Made by a program: the position numbers and the translations under genes. Positions 11,656-22,760 of a stretch of DNA of 64,000 bases are shown here, in pieces; the first letter of the stretch is position 1; every line of letters begins with the position of its first letter. This DNA comes from Prorocentrum cordatum (taxonomy: Eukaryota; Sar; Dinophyceae; Prorocentrales; Prorocentraceae). Location: assembly GCA_963575745.1 (NCBI GenBank), contig CAUYUJ010014272.1:42501-106500 (forward strand), in the 5' to 3' direction. The notes under the pieces were generated by a model. It had not been told where the DNA came from, searched no databases, and worked only from the letters and a program-made list of their open reading frames with translations.

Positions 11656-12156
11656 GAGAGCCGGAAACACCGGACTTCCGCGCGCCCTCGCGCCCTCGCG
11701 CCCTCGCGCCCTCGCGCCGCCCTCCCGGAGCAGGGCAGCCGCTCCGGCCCATGCCGCGACCCTCCAAGGGCCACTGCCTTCTCGGGGGCGGCCGAGAGGG
11801 GGGCGTCCAAGAGGTTTTTTCTTCTTCGTTTTTTTGTCTGCGGGTCGAGAGCGAGCCTCTTCCGAAACAAGACGAGGCGCCATGAGATCTGGGGAGATAT
11901 CATGGCCCACGCCATGATGTCCACCTCCCCCTAGTCATCACCCCCCTCTTTGCCGCCCCCGATCTTCGCGCCACCGCGGGTGACCTGGAGCACTGGAACC
12001 CGACCACCGCACCTCTCCGCCCCAGGAGGCCAAGAGAGAGCCGCGACGCGCAGGGCAAGCCCACCGCCCTGGGCAACAAGCCGCGCGGAGAACGGCGGCC
12101 GCCGGCACGGACGTGGCCGCGAGGCGAGAGCAACACCGATGGACTGAAACAAGAAA

Positions 12157-12158
<2 letters not shown>

Positions 12159-12249
<91 letters not shown>
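12159..12249 (+). repeat. (AAC)n microsatellite
   Basis: About 90 bases of pure AAC on plus, same strand as the array at 9.7-10.0 kb. The poly-Asn frame through it is an artefact. Confidence 0.95.
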
Positions 12250-12316
12250 AACAAAACAAAAAAAGGCGCAGGAACTGCGAGAAGTGTGGGCAAGAGCGGG
12301 GAGTGGGCCGCACTGA

Positions 12317-12490
12317 GACATACTAGTACTCTATGTCCTCCTTGTAGGCGCGGCCCCGACCCGAACACATAGTAGACCCATCTTGTAGTAGCTCCTTTCC
12401 CCAGCGGTGTGGCCGGGAAGCGCCTGCCACGACGCATATTATGTGAAACTTCTCGGTGCGCGCGTCGCCCATGGGTGGCGACGCATATTT
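12317..12490 (+). repeat. Dispersed repeat family B, copy 2
   Basis: Partner of 1,747-1,945; shares the ACATACTAG left edge and GTCCTC, CCCATCTTGTAG and GCGCGCGTCGCCC blocks. Immediately follows the second AAC array. Confidence 0.75.
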
Positions 12491-12814
12491 GTTGCGTCGG
12501 CGGAAAGGCCTAACCGAGGGTGCCGTGAAAGCGAATCGTGCCACCGTGCAGAAGGAGGAGGAGGAGGAGGAGGAGGAGGAGGAGGAGGAGGGCGCGGCCC
12601 AAAGAGGGGGCGGGAGAAGCGAGCCGCTCAGGGGGACGGGTCACGCCTCGAGCGCGTGGCGCGGCCAGCCCGAAGGCGACGCACACATGGTATTAGTTTC
12701 TTGGGGTCACGCCGAGGCGACGTCCCCGCTGCCGCGGCCAAGAGCGAAGGGGGGGGGCCCACGAGGCGGCGTGTGGCGCCGCCGCTCCTCGCCGACCCGC
12801 CCCTCGAGGCGTCT

Positions 12815-13075
12815 GCAGTACATCTCCAGCTCGGGGGGGAGAGGGCGTCTGCAACACCTCCAGCTCGGGGAGGCATCGTGGACCTCCTCGCTGTGGGGGG
12901 GGAGGGCATCTGCAACATCTCCAGCTCGGGGAGGCATCGTGGACCTCGTCGCTGGTGGGGAAGGGCACGTGCAACATCTCCAGCTCGGGGAGGCATGGTG
13001 GACCTCCTCGCTGTGGGGGGGGAGGCGTCTGCAACATCTCCAGCTCGGGGAGGCATCGTGGACCTCATCGGGGGG
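12815..13075 (+). repeat. 60-bp minisatellite, 4-5 copies
   Basis: Unit contains CTGCAACATCTCCAGCTCGG, GAGGCATCGTGGACCTC and a G run. The GCAACAT anchor lies at 12,851, 12,912, 12,971 and 13,031, spacing 59-61 bases, and a degenerate first copy lies near 12,820. Because the unit is a multiple of 3, several frames stay open; this is not evidence of coding. Confidence 0.9.
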
Positions 13076-13079
13076 GGGG

Positions 13080-14416
13080 GGGGGGCGAGGTTCGCCCCGG
13101 CGGTCGCGGTGCCGCACCTCTTTCCTCCGATGTGTGGGGGGGCATCGCGTCGGAGCAAGAGGTGATTGTAGACCAGCGAGCGGTCTCTGGGAGTCGAAGG
13201 GTTTCGCGAGAGAGGGCTGAAGGGATGATTGCAGAGAGAATGAGAGGAAAAGCACAAGAGAAAGAGAAAGAGAGAACAGAGGAGGAATCGGGCGGAAACT
13301 GGACCGTACAGGAAGGAAGACGGGGAACAGGTCGGAGAAAAAGAATGCGCAACACGGAAGGAACCACATCGTAGACGAAATTTCTGCCGGCCCGCAAGAT
13401 GAATCAAGTAAGAAGCACAACGAAGATAAAACTGAGAAGGAACATCTGAACTGAGACAGGTTAGACGCCCCTGGGAGGGCTGGATTGGTCTGGGCTGGAC
13501 CTGCTTGCTGGGATTCGGCTGGAATGGGCTGGGACCTGGTCTGCACTAGGTTGAGCGACGATACCTAAGATCTGAAATACTTGATCAGCTCGGATCTTGA
13601 CACCATGGCACAAAAGAGCCTCCAGGAGATCCGATACTCGTGTCGTGTTTCTTGAGTGTGTCGCTGGTGCTACTGGCGGCCTGTTGTGAGCATGGTTATC
13701 CGATCGAAAATGATAGGCATACATGGACATGAACCTACCATCGGACCGTGGGGGAGCCGACACGGTTGATTCAGCGCGCATGCGCACGTGGAGCCTGGAA
13801 CGCAAAATCAAGTCGACCATGACAAAGCCCGGAAAAATTGTCTGTCCTTCCCGGGGGGACACGACATGACCCTGGATACCCGATGGGCCCGGGCATTCTT
13901 GCACTGGCGTGACCTCGGCTCGAGGAGCTCCGAGGCATGGTGCAGGATGCTGACGCGTTGGAGGTACTGAGAAAGGTGGAGCAGGCGGCTCCATGATCCG
14001 ATGAGAAATCAGCGATCTTGCACGTCCAGAGAAATACAACAACAACTAGCAGCCGAGATCGCTCGAAACATGTGTCGACGATGGTAACCAAAAACAGAAC
14101 GGAGAGGTCTGGGACCGCGGGCTCAATGCACGAAAGACGTCGAGCCTGGGATGATGATCGTGATGATCCTTCCGACGCTGACCGATGCCCTGTTTGCTGA
14201 GCGGTCGCGGTCGCTGGACATCTCACTCGGAGGGGCACGGTTTGGGTCCCGGGCAGCACGCACTGCCCATTGCGAGCAGCAAGTCCTTCCACCGCCAAGA
14301 AACATCCGCGTCCACAACTTATGGAGTCATACTCTGGGTCCCTTAGGGAGTGGTGGGAGGTGACCTACTCCCGCCCTCAGGGGCGGGAAGGTATTCATAT
14401 CCGCCACTCCTCGAGG
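13080..14416. other. Intergenic or 3' flank of the 14.4-18.1 kb gene
   Basis: Contains an A/G-rich run (13,200-13,350) and no convincing domain. Minus-strand frames downstream of the stop at 14,417-14,419 may include 3' UTR of the neighbouring gene but nothing marks a transcript end. Confidence 0.5.
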
Positions 14417-15301
14417 TCACAGGGCACGACTCCTAAGCAGCGGATTTGGATACACTCTGCCGGTGGAGTCCTCTGCCAGTCCAACAAGATTCAGGTTCCA
14501 ATCCATGGGCACTGTGGTGAGAACGCCGAGGTCGCCAGCAGAGAGGCGCATGACCGCCTTTCCGCTCGATGTCATGCGAAAAGTTTGTGTCGGATGCGTG
14601 CTTGTCGTCTCGTAGTCGGATATAGGCCACGCTCGCGTCACCCTGTCATAGGGCCGGTAAGGATAGACATCGTTAGTATTTGTATAGAACCGCTTCGCCA
14701 TGACATGTGGAGGATCAGCAGGCAATGTTATGGTATCGAGATAACCCTTGACTGCTGCCCACGTCTGCCTGTACTCCTCCGACTGCTGCCAGATCGATAC
14801 TCTCTTGTCTTGGTTCTTGGCCCGCGTCTCCACGCTGTCAGCATAATAAATCATGGCCTTGCTGACGGCTTCTTTAGGGACGTCCTTTCCTTCAGCGCAC
14901 CATTCCAAATCTGTTTCCTTTCCTAGCGCCTTCATCCACCACTCCACAAGCTCACTATTAGCCCCATTCCGCTTCTTCCTCGTCCAAGCGGTGCCGTCGT
15001 CCCATTTCTTCCTGACGTGCTTTATGACCTCTGGTATCAAGCGTGTTTCGAAGTAGTGCCGCTCGCCGCGTGGAGTGACGATCGTTCGATCGTCCAACTC
15101 GCCAAAGATTTCGCTGCCCCCATCCCAAGCAGAATTTGTCGTCACCTTGCCGGAGCTGTCTGAGCATTCGCGCATGTGAAGTGCCTCGTAGCCCAACTGC
15201 TCGGCGATCGGAGCACGCGCTGAATTCGCGGGCCCAACGGGCAAGAGGCCTGCCAGAATCCTTGGTAGCAGGTTCAGAAGATTTTTACTTCGCGGCGGCC
15301 C
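14417..15301 (-). CDS. Terminal exon of an unrecognised multi-exon gene
   Basis: Open for about 294 codons with balanced, non-repetitive composition, unlike the surrounding DNA. The product is hydrophilic with charged patches and several Trp residues (for example EWWMKALGKE, WQQSEEYRQTW), ending at a TGA at 14,417-14,419. I recognise no domain. The upstream edge is probably a splice acceptor: the minus strand reads CCTCCAG then GGGCCG, which keeps phase 0 with the donor of the preceding exon at 15,986. It is the last of at least four collinear exons. Confidence that it codes is fairly high; its function is unknown. Confidence 0.65.
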   Translation of the reverse strand, partial: GPPRSKNLLNLLPRILAGLLPVGPANSARAPIAEQLGYEALHMRECSDSSGKVTTNSAWDGGSEIFGELDDRTIVTPRGERHYFETRLIPEVIKHVRKKWDDGTAWTRKKRNGANSELVEWWMKALGKETDLEWCAEGKDVPKEAVSKAMIYYADSVETRAKNQDKRVSIWQQSEEYRQTWAAVKGYLDTITLPADPPHVMAKRFYTNTNDVYPYRPYDRVTRAWPISDYETTSTHPTQTFRMTSSGKAVMRLSAGDLGVLTTVPMDWNLNLVGLAEDSTGRVYPNPLLRSRAL

Positions 15302-15985
15302 CTGGAGGTTCCCGAACAAGAAGTACCCTGAGAGACCCCCGCCCGAATCGGTTCAAAGATGGTTCTCATCCCGGCCACGTCCTTCACGGACCCCAAGATC
15401 GTGCCAGGAGCGTTCCAGAGGGCCTGCAGGAGAGCCCAAGAGGGTCCAAGAGCGCTCCAAGACGTCCAAGATGGTTTCTTGACGGTCCAAGAAGCCCGCA
15501 AACACCTCAAGAGCGCCAAAAGAGGACACCTCAGAGGACCCAGAAAGATTTTATGATCTCGCCTTCTTGGGCTTCCAATGCTCCAAGACTGCTCAAGAGG
15601 CTCCCGAAATCGCCCCAAGACGGCCCAAAGGGCCCCCAAGAGGGCCCCAAGACGGCCCAAGAGGGTCCCAAGAAAGCCAAGAGGCCCCCCAAGAGAGCTC
15701 AAGAGGCTCCCAAGAGGGGCCCACAAGGGGGACCCCGAACTTAGAATCCCAGCCTTTCCCCCAAAGATGGCCTCCGAAACTGCCACGAGGCCCTCAAGAG
15801 GCCGTTAAGAGGCCCCACGGTCGCCCCCCCAAAAAAGAGGCCCCAACGAGGCCCCAGGAGGCCCCCAGGAGGCCCCAGGAAGTTTCAAACATCCCCCGCG
15901 AGCACGCAGGTAAGTGCCAGTGATGCTACTATCGGGCCGACGGAATGAGCGAAGCTATTGCATAAACTAAAAGGTTGTGCGCCAC
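15302..15985 (-). other. Putative intron filled with 11-mer repeats
   Basis: Lies between exons at 14,417-15,301 and 15,986-16,290. On the minus strand it begins GTGGCG after CCAGAG and ends CCTCCAG, a GT-AG intron of 684 bases joining in phase 0. Much of 15,400-15,900 is made of CCAAGANGGCC-like words on plus. Confidence 0.55.
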
Positions 15986-16290
15986 CTCTGGCCTCTTTTG
16001 CAGCTTTGCAGCGACAGCAGCACGTTTATCCATCTTTGAGTCCATGGGCCAAACTTCCACCTTCACCCAGCCGTCACCTTCGTCCACACCTTGAACCGCG
16101 TTGCCCCAGATCACTCCTGGGCGCGGGTCGAAGTCGTCTAAATTTTTACTGTTCCGATACCCCAAAGCCAGAGAATCTGGCTTGAATTCTGTCGGGTCCG
16201 CTCGGTACATTCCATCACCTTCAGACAGCAAGACGGGAATCCGCCTTCGCGACCGCAGCGCGTCAGATGCGCGAAGCCCTGATGCTATGT
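15986..16290 (-). CDS. Internal exon of the 14.4-18.1 kb gene
   Basis: About 100 codons on minus with normal composition. A GDGWVKVEVWPM segment resembles SH3-like strands with a GDGW(L/V)KV core; this is suggestive only. The right boundary is uncertain: in-frame reading is blocked by a TAA just beyond 16,315, so the acceptor must lie inside. A CATCAG acceptor at about 16,280 requires phase 1 from the previous exon, which a GC donor there would supply. The left boundary is CCAGAG followed by GTGGCG. Confidence 0.55.
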
Positions 16291-17137
16291 TGATATTGCA
16301 AAGTTCGATCATAATTTAAATCGGATGCGTTCAAGCGTGACCAAGTACCGCTTCTTGCGAAGCAAAAGCTAGGCGCCCCCCGAAACTGATCCGAACATAT
16401 TATACTGCAGTTGGAAATGTGGCCTTCTCGAACTAAATATGCTCATTTTACAGTGCTGTGAATGGCAGACCACAATAAGACCCTAAGCTCCTGGAGCACT
16501 CTGGGAGGCATACAACGGTCCCAAGACGATCCAACACCGACTCTGGAGGGCCGGGAGGGCCTACGGCCGTCATGGGATGGTCCCCAAGCTTTCCTCACAT
16601 TGGGTTCGGACCCAAACACTGGCGACGCCAGCAAGACCGCCCAAGACGCCCCAAGGACTCAAAATGGCCAATCTAAGACTACCCTCAAAAGGCCGATTGA
16701 AACCAACTACCGAACATGTACGGTTTCACTGCGGCGGGATCGAGAGGGCCTTCGATGGCCTACAATCTGGCTTCGGCCCGCTCAGGGCGGAACCTCAGCC
16801 CAGAAAGCACCTCGACTAGCCCAAGATGGCCTCATGACGAGTGAAGACGGCCAAAGACTCCAAGACCCCCTCCAGGATAAGTGTAGGACGGCCCAAAGCA
16901 TACTCGAGACCCCTATGCGGCCCAAAGACCCCCCGAGAGCCCCCCAGCCAAAAAAACAAATAGCCCCCAAGAGGCCCCCCAAGGCCCCGCAAACACCCAC
17001 GAGATGAATCACGATAACCATGCAACGCCACCACCCTTCCACATTAGTGCAGTGCTTAGCAGACTCCCCGAGAGCGGTATTAATTATGCGCACCAGCGCA
17101 ACTGGATACTATTTAAGATCTTGGGTAAGAAGCGGAC
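16291..17137 (-). other. Putative intron with 11-mer repeats
   Basis: Separates the exons at 15,986-16,290 and 17,138-17,769. The part from 16,500 to 17,005 is again built from CCAAGANGGCC-like words on plus, as in the next intron. Exact splice sites are unresolved. Confidence 0.5.
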
Positions 17138-17769
17138 CTCCTTTGTGCCCTCATCTGCTTCATCTCCCTCTTCCGACCACTTCTTCATTTGATGATTGAA
17201 AGCTTGAAGACTGAACTTGACAACGGTGCCAATCAAGCGACCCGTTGCATCATGCCCGTGTGGGATCTGAGACCCTGCCATTGCTCCCATCAAGTCGTAC
17301 GCCATCGAAGAATCGCCGTATGTGAACTGGACAGGCCAACGTAACGTGCCCAACTTGACACGAGGGTCGCCATTGCTTGCGGAGCTGCACATGTCTAAGC
17401 CACTTCCGAGGCCAAACCCGACCTCTCCGTCTGCTCCTATGCCAAGACAGTCTGAGGGGACTAGCTCCGTCCAGCTACTACCGAGGCGCGTGCATGAGCC
17501 CCTTGTCTGGCACGTGCCTCCTGAGACCGCAGATGCCGGATTCTGGAGATAATTATCGCGGTTAACACACCACACACAGTCCTCGCCGCCCCAATAAGTC
17601 TTCTCAGCCACACATTTCCCGCACGTGAGATCATCGTTTCCAAATGAATAGCAGCTCGACCGTATCACCTGCCCACCCCCAAGCGATTGCGTCTTATTCA
17701 TATCCAAGACAACACCATGGTTCACGCGTGTTGACGCCGAAGGAATAAGAACGCCCACCAGCGTGAATG
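17138..17769 (-). CDS. Internal exon with PSI-like cysteine-rich region
   Basis: About 210 open codons on minus. The central part has a dense cysteine pattern, SCYSFGNDDLTCGKC then CVWC, then two further Cys spaced 5 apart, resembling a PSI (plexin-semaphorin-integrin) module and suggesting an extracellular or lumenal protein. A hydrophobic stretch AFTLVGVLI lies at its start. The right edge fits an acceptor CGCACAG; joined to the donor at 17,818 the phase is maintained across a 48-base GT-AG intron. The left edge may be GAG|GTCCGC at 17,138 or a GC donor a few codons earlier. No homologue recognised. Confidence 0.65.
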
Positions 17770-17817
17770 CTGTGCGTAGCGGAGACTGCAGCATGAGTAT
17801 AGAATTTCACAAGCTAC

Positions 17818-18094
17818 CTGAGAGGTAGCCCTCGAGATCGAGGAGCCTTGTGCCAACCGGCTTCAACAGAATGGTTTGACCCTGGACGGCTGACGATAAC
17901 AATGAAATACATGACGACGGACCACCAACATTGCATTGGGACGATGTCACTCCCGCGAACGAAATGAGCTGAGATTGTGACGAATACAAGTGACACACCT
18001 GTCCATTTGGATCTGGCATGTTCGTGGGGTCGGTCGCGAAATAATGAGAAAACACGCTCCTCTGTATCTGCGTTGAGCCTCAGATTATCCGCAT
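17818..18094 (-). CDS. Internal exon of the 14.4-18.1 kb gene (most 5' seen)
   Basis: About 92 codons on minus, entered by a CTTACAG acceptor at 18,095 and left by a CTCAG|GTAGCT donor at 17,818. The reading frame enters in phase 1, so at least one more 5' exon must exist to the right, probably beyond the CA-rich DNA at 18.1-18.5 kb. Product is Ser/Leu-rich with a few Cys and continuous in character with the PSI-like exon. No domain recognised. Confidence 0.55.
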
Positions 18095-18129
18095 CTGTAA
18101 GTGGCAGGTTCTCGATCCTCCCTTACCCT

Positions 18130-18520
18130 CCTTCCACACATAAGGGCTTTGCTCCTGGGACCCCAGGCCACGCACCGCACGGCACACCACATGACCCCGC
18201 ACGCGCATCACTCCCAGCGGTCGGACACCAGGCACCACAAAGGGGCCCCACGCCACGCCACGCACAACGAACCACAAATCACGCAATACCAGAACACGAC
18301 ACACCAGACACGAGGTACTAGACGCGACTCTACATCCCGCACCGCACACCCACCGCACAACCGTGCAACATACATAACGCATCACCTCTGTCCATCGCCT
18401 GCCAAACCAAACACTACGCACTGGACACCAGTCACCACGCTACAGCCCACACCACATACGACACCGCGCACATCTCGCAGTACGTGGCACCCAGCACTCA
18501 AAACACGTCAATGAAATAAT
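18130..18520 (+). repeat. CAC/CCA-rich low-complexity DNA
   Basis: Cryptic repetition of CACCAC, ACGCCACGC and CACACC words on plus, almost free of T runs. No gene seen. Confidence 0.6.
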
Positions 18521-18759
18521 AAGTGTGTGATTGCCCTGGGAGCCCTGACGAATGGTCCTTGGGAGAAAAAAACAGCAAGAGTCAGTGTTGGCTCAAGTGT
18601 CCTCTTGACTTGTCCACAAACTGGCTGTGGCCAATGGGTCCAAACTCCGTTGGTGAACAGGTGCGGTTGGGCCAAATCCCGATTTGTTCTGGGCCCTCAG
18701 AACCTGATGTACGGAGCACCAGGCCCTCAGAACCTGATGAATGGAGCATCGTGACAGTC

Positions 18760-19520
18760 GTTTACGTGTTGCACTCTATGCGGCGATGCCATGATATACT
18801 ATGGCAATGAATGCAATACCATGAGATGCCGTGCCACTACGTGAGACACCCTCTTTAAAAACTATTGTATGCAATACTGTGATATGCAATTGCATGCTAA
18901 GATCTGCAATGTGATGCTGCAGAGGCCTGTGATATAGACGTACAATAGCAGTATACACAACACAGGTTCATCATACGCAGTGCGGGTATACACAATGATC
19001 TACTTGGCCATGTTGTACCACGCGACCCTGATGCAATGACATGGTGTACCGCACTATGATTGTCATGATATACCAAGGGCCATGATACGCCATGATATCA
19101 TATGACTCCGATATGATGTGCTACGCCACGCGTTGCTGCACCATGCTACAGGGAGCACTGCAACGTAACGTAATGTTGTGCAAATGCAATGCCATGCTAT
19201 GCTATCATACGCCATACCACGTCACAATAACGCATGGTGTGTTTCGGTATGCAATGTTACAACTATGCACTGCCACCCTAATATCGAATGGTGTACCGAC
19301 ATGTTATAGAATTTGCTATACAATGGCACTCACCATCACATCATCCACGAAACCTCGAAATAGCACGATATCTCACCGATGCGCGATGCGCTACGCCAGG
19401 CGAGAAACACGAACAGCATTGCTATGCCACAAACTGGTATGATACACTATTATACACTGTGCGATGCAATGATGCACCCTATCAATCAATGCTATGCCAG
19501 GGAGGACGACTGTACTTGTG
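18760..19520. repeat. ATGC/CATG cryptic repeat region
   Basis: About 750 bases rich in GCAATG, CCATGCTATG, ATGATATACC and CATGATA words, many palindromic around CATG or GCATGC. No fixed period, no gene. Confidence 0.6.
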
Positions 19521-19559
19521 ACGCAAGACGGGCATTGCATGTGGTTTGCGGATGAATGT

Positions 19560-21800
19560 CGTGATTATGCAGGCTGCGACGACTCGTAATGGCGGAAATG
19601 GCTTGAAGGTGCAGCGGTCGCAGCTTCGTCCAGTCCTATAGCTGCGTCAACTGGTATTGCTCATAGCTTCATGTTGATATTGTTGATGGTGCTCGTTGTG
19701 CTTCGGATACGGGCGCAGGTGACGCTGCTGCCACACAAAACGACTGCATGAAAAAACATAGACCACAAGGACAAGATAAATACGCATACAAAACGAAGCG
19801 CAATGGCATCAAAGTAACTAACCTAAAGTGGACCAAAGCGATCCGAAGACGGGCCCAAACGACCTCGAAGCGTGTCAAAAGTATCTCTCCGACGCGCCGA
19901 TCCCTCCCAAAGCGTGCCCAGGACCTCCCTGGAACAGTCCAAGACGACTTCCAGAACGGCCTCCAGACCGCGCCAAGAGCCTGCAAAATGCAGCGATCAG
20001 ACACGAGATGGCCGCAGGGGAGCAGAAGGAAAAAAGCAGCACTGCGAATGTTGGGGAACAGCTTGGGACACAGCAGGCAAAAAAGATTCGGGGCAGCGGA
20101 GGGCAGCACCGGGGCCAGGGTCGAGGACCGTCGGCAAAACCAGGGCCAGCGACAGCCAGGGACACGGCGGCGTGAAGGAGTTCGGCCACGGACAGTCGAG
20201 GACAAGTCCGAGATGAGGGAAATCGGGGGCAACATGAAAAAAATCAAAGAGGGAATGAAGCCCGAACGATCGGGAACAAAGCCGAACGAAGGCGAAGGGC
20301 GGCAAGGGAAGTGACGCACCAAGGCCCGAAGCACTCGCGAACAGGGCCGAACGAAAAAATGCCATCAACGGAAGGCAACGCCAGGACCAAGAACGATCGA
20401 AGGCACGGCGGGACGAAACAGATCGGCAATAAAGAAAGGCAGAACCCGGGTAATGCAATTGCACGGCCGGCACTTGCAACAAAATACACATGCTACTTCT
20501 GGAATCAACACACGAATTGCGCGTCACGAGAAACCGCATTAGCTCCTGCATCACAAGAGACAAACCTTAAGCATAAGTTCGGTTGCCAACAAACTACGTC
20601 TAACGTAAATGCTGTTGCGATTCAAATCAGCAGTGGACATGTAATTCATACATACATGTATACATACAGGACTGGCTGGACGCCGACACTGGAGGGATCA
20701 TCGAAGGATGCTTCTTCATCGAGGCGCGGTGCCGAAAAGAAACTGCAGGAAACTACATCAAAGGCATCAGGGGCAGCTCCTAAAGACAAAAGGTGCGAGT
20801 ATTACAACATCAGTGAAAGGAAACGTCAGGACTTCGACATCAGTACCCTTCGGAGCACCCCTCGGACTCCAAGAGGATCAGCGGGCGCCGCCTCATCATC
20901 AGCAGGTGCCCGCGCACCTGCAGCATCGGCAGCAGCCAATTCTGCAGGACGGACTGATAAGCCAGATCAAAGTTCCCCGGGGCAACCTGCTCTTACTCTC
21001 GAAATGCCGGTTGAGTGCATAATATTGGGAATGTCTACGCACCGCCAGGCGTACGAAGATCAACCCAGCATATCAACCCCATATCGATGACGGGCCTGGT
21101 CGGTACATAGTGGTGAAGTGCGACATCAAGGATACTGGCGTCATTGCCGATAATGACGCTCACACGCGTCAGGTTGTACGCAATATCCTGCGTGGACGCT
21201 CGGCTCTCACCTATCTGCCCGAGAAGACCTACTTGACGGGGGTCCTCAAAGAAGATGGAGTTGTTGGACCAGATGTGGTCTCCAAATGTACAGAATATCC
21301 TCTCCGAAACTGCCGCTTGTGTGAAAGACTGACGCCGCGCGATTCCTCCTTGGAGGTCCCTCGGAAAAGTGCGCGTGATAATACTTACCCAGCAACAGGT
21401 CATGCATGTGTGTATATATATATACATATATACATACAGACGTGTTTAAACAAATGTATGGGGCGCGGCTCGAACCAAACGTGATTCAAAAAAGGACCAC
21501 GGTCATATGATGTCCCCTGGCATCAACTTGTATTACGAGCATCAACTATTGTTGTACCAGAAACGTTGAATGAGGCCATGTAGCGCACCATGCTACATCA
21601 ACAGATGAGGAAAATATGACGACACAAATGATAAATCAACCCGAACAAAAGAAGACGGCCAGTGGGGTGAGCAACAAAGATGGCCAAACAACTCCCATAA
21701 ACGGAACAAAAGATTGCTGGCATCACCGATCACATCGTTAGTTTCGCAGCGCACAACAAGTGGATACTCTTCGTCCAACTGGTTTTCGAGGAAGATGTTT
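19560..21800. other. No confident gene
   Basis: Plus-strand frames at 19.7-20.3 and 20.3-21.1 kb are long but low in domain content. A plus-strand stretch at 21,045-21,330 has plausible composition (containing VVKCDIKDTGVIADND) without splice or homology support. The part 19,820-20,000 has loose CCAAGACG-like words. A short TA run lies at 21,413-21,436. Confidence 0.4.
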
Positions 21801-22208
21801 GTGATGGCGACTTGAATGCATGGCGCTCTCCTGCGGTAGATGTTGTCGACGAGCGTTGCCCAGACTTCGTTATCAATGTCGAACCTCGCTCCATGCGTCG
21901 GGCCGAGCCAGTCGCGCGCAGTTCGATACAGGCAAAGAAAGCGTGCGCGCACTATCTCGCACGCGGCCTGTCGGCGATCAGCGCAAGATTATGGGCCCCA
22001 AAGCTTATGCGTCTGCGCGGATAAATGCTCAGCGGCCTGCTCGCAAAATATACATGCGGCTGGGCGGTTTCATGCAGACGCGGACCCCGTTGGCTTTTGC
22101 AGAGCGCATGTTTTGTCATGTATCGAATATCGCGCGGCCGCTATTTGCCGCGCCTCTTTCTTTCTTTCTGCATAGTGCAAGGCGTTCACACCCGCGCGCC
22201 CCACAGTC

Positions 22209-22427
22209 TCACACTGCCTTATATAAAGCACAGCACCGTTGCAAACCCCATTTTAAAGCCAGCGCTTCGGCCACAAATGCCGATTGCACTACACCAAACG
22301 TCATTCCTGCTGTATACACGACATGGTGGGAACCATCTGGAAGGCACGCTAAGATAGTGATGCCGACCGATCCGTGGCCAGAGCCTCGCCTGGCTCCGTC
22401 CACACAGAGGCGGACATTGGCGGACAT
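22209..22427 (-). pseudogene. RNase H N-terminal half, copy 1
   Basis: Encodes CVDGARRGSGHGSVGITIL (first catalytic Asp) followed by SAFVAEALALKWGL (catalytic Glu), the first half of an RVT_3 RNase H. It lies downstream of the second half, in a different frame, so the halves are in permuted order. Further downstream near 22,055 lies CIFCEQAAEHLSAQTH, a zinc-binding-like Cys/His motif. Confidence 0.65.
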
Positions 22428-22479
22428 TTGCTTTCTCGGCTACCGCGCGCGCCAAAAAACCACAGCGTGCATCCTCCCA

Positions 22480-22760
22480 CGGGCCCCCCTTGCCCAGTGC
22501 AAGGTTCGCCGCGCGATCGGCAAGACTATTAACATGGCGGGGGGCCCACAAAATGCAATCGGAAATGCCGGCAAGCGGCTTCGCAACTCTGGAGAACAAG
22601 CCTCCCAAACAACGCGCGATGCGAAGAACCACTGGGCACAAGAACTGCCCTTTCAAGGCAGCCCTGCTGGCAGACAGTTCAGCGACCTGTTTGTTGTCAG
22701 TCTGCACCCACGAGGACGCATGGCAAAATTCCCTTTCGGCCTCGCGGGGGGTAGCTGGGA
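22480..22760 (-). pseudogene. RNase H C-terminal half, copy 1
   Basis: Minus-strand reading gives SWVQTDNKQVAEL (third catalytic Asp in TDN context) near 22,700 and WAPRHVNSLADRAANLAL (the His-x-x-Asn-x-x-Ala-Asp signature) near 22,520. Both belong to the second half of an RVT_3 RNase H fold. No recognisable first half precedes them within the open frame. Confidence 0.65.

Noticed and set aside
12113-12316. Poly-Asn frame
   Set aside because: Translation of the second AAC array.
21045-21330. Possible plus-strand exon with plausible composition
   Set aside because: Neither flank offers a convincing start or splice site, and the opposite strand is also open; too weak to annotate.
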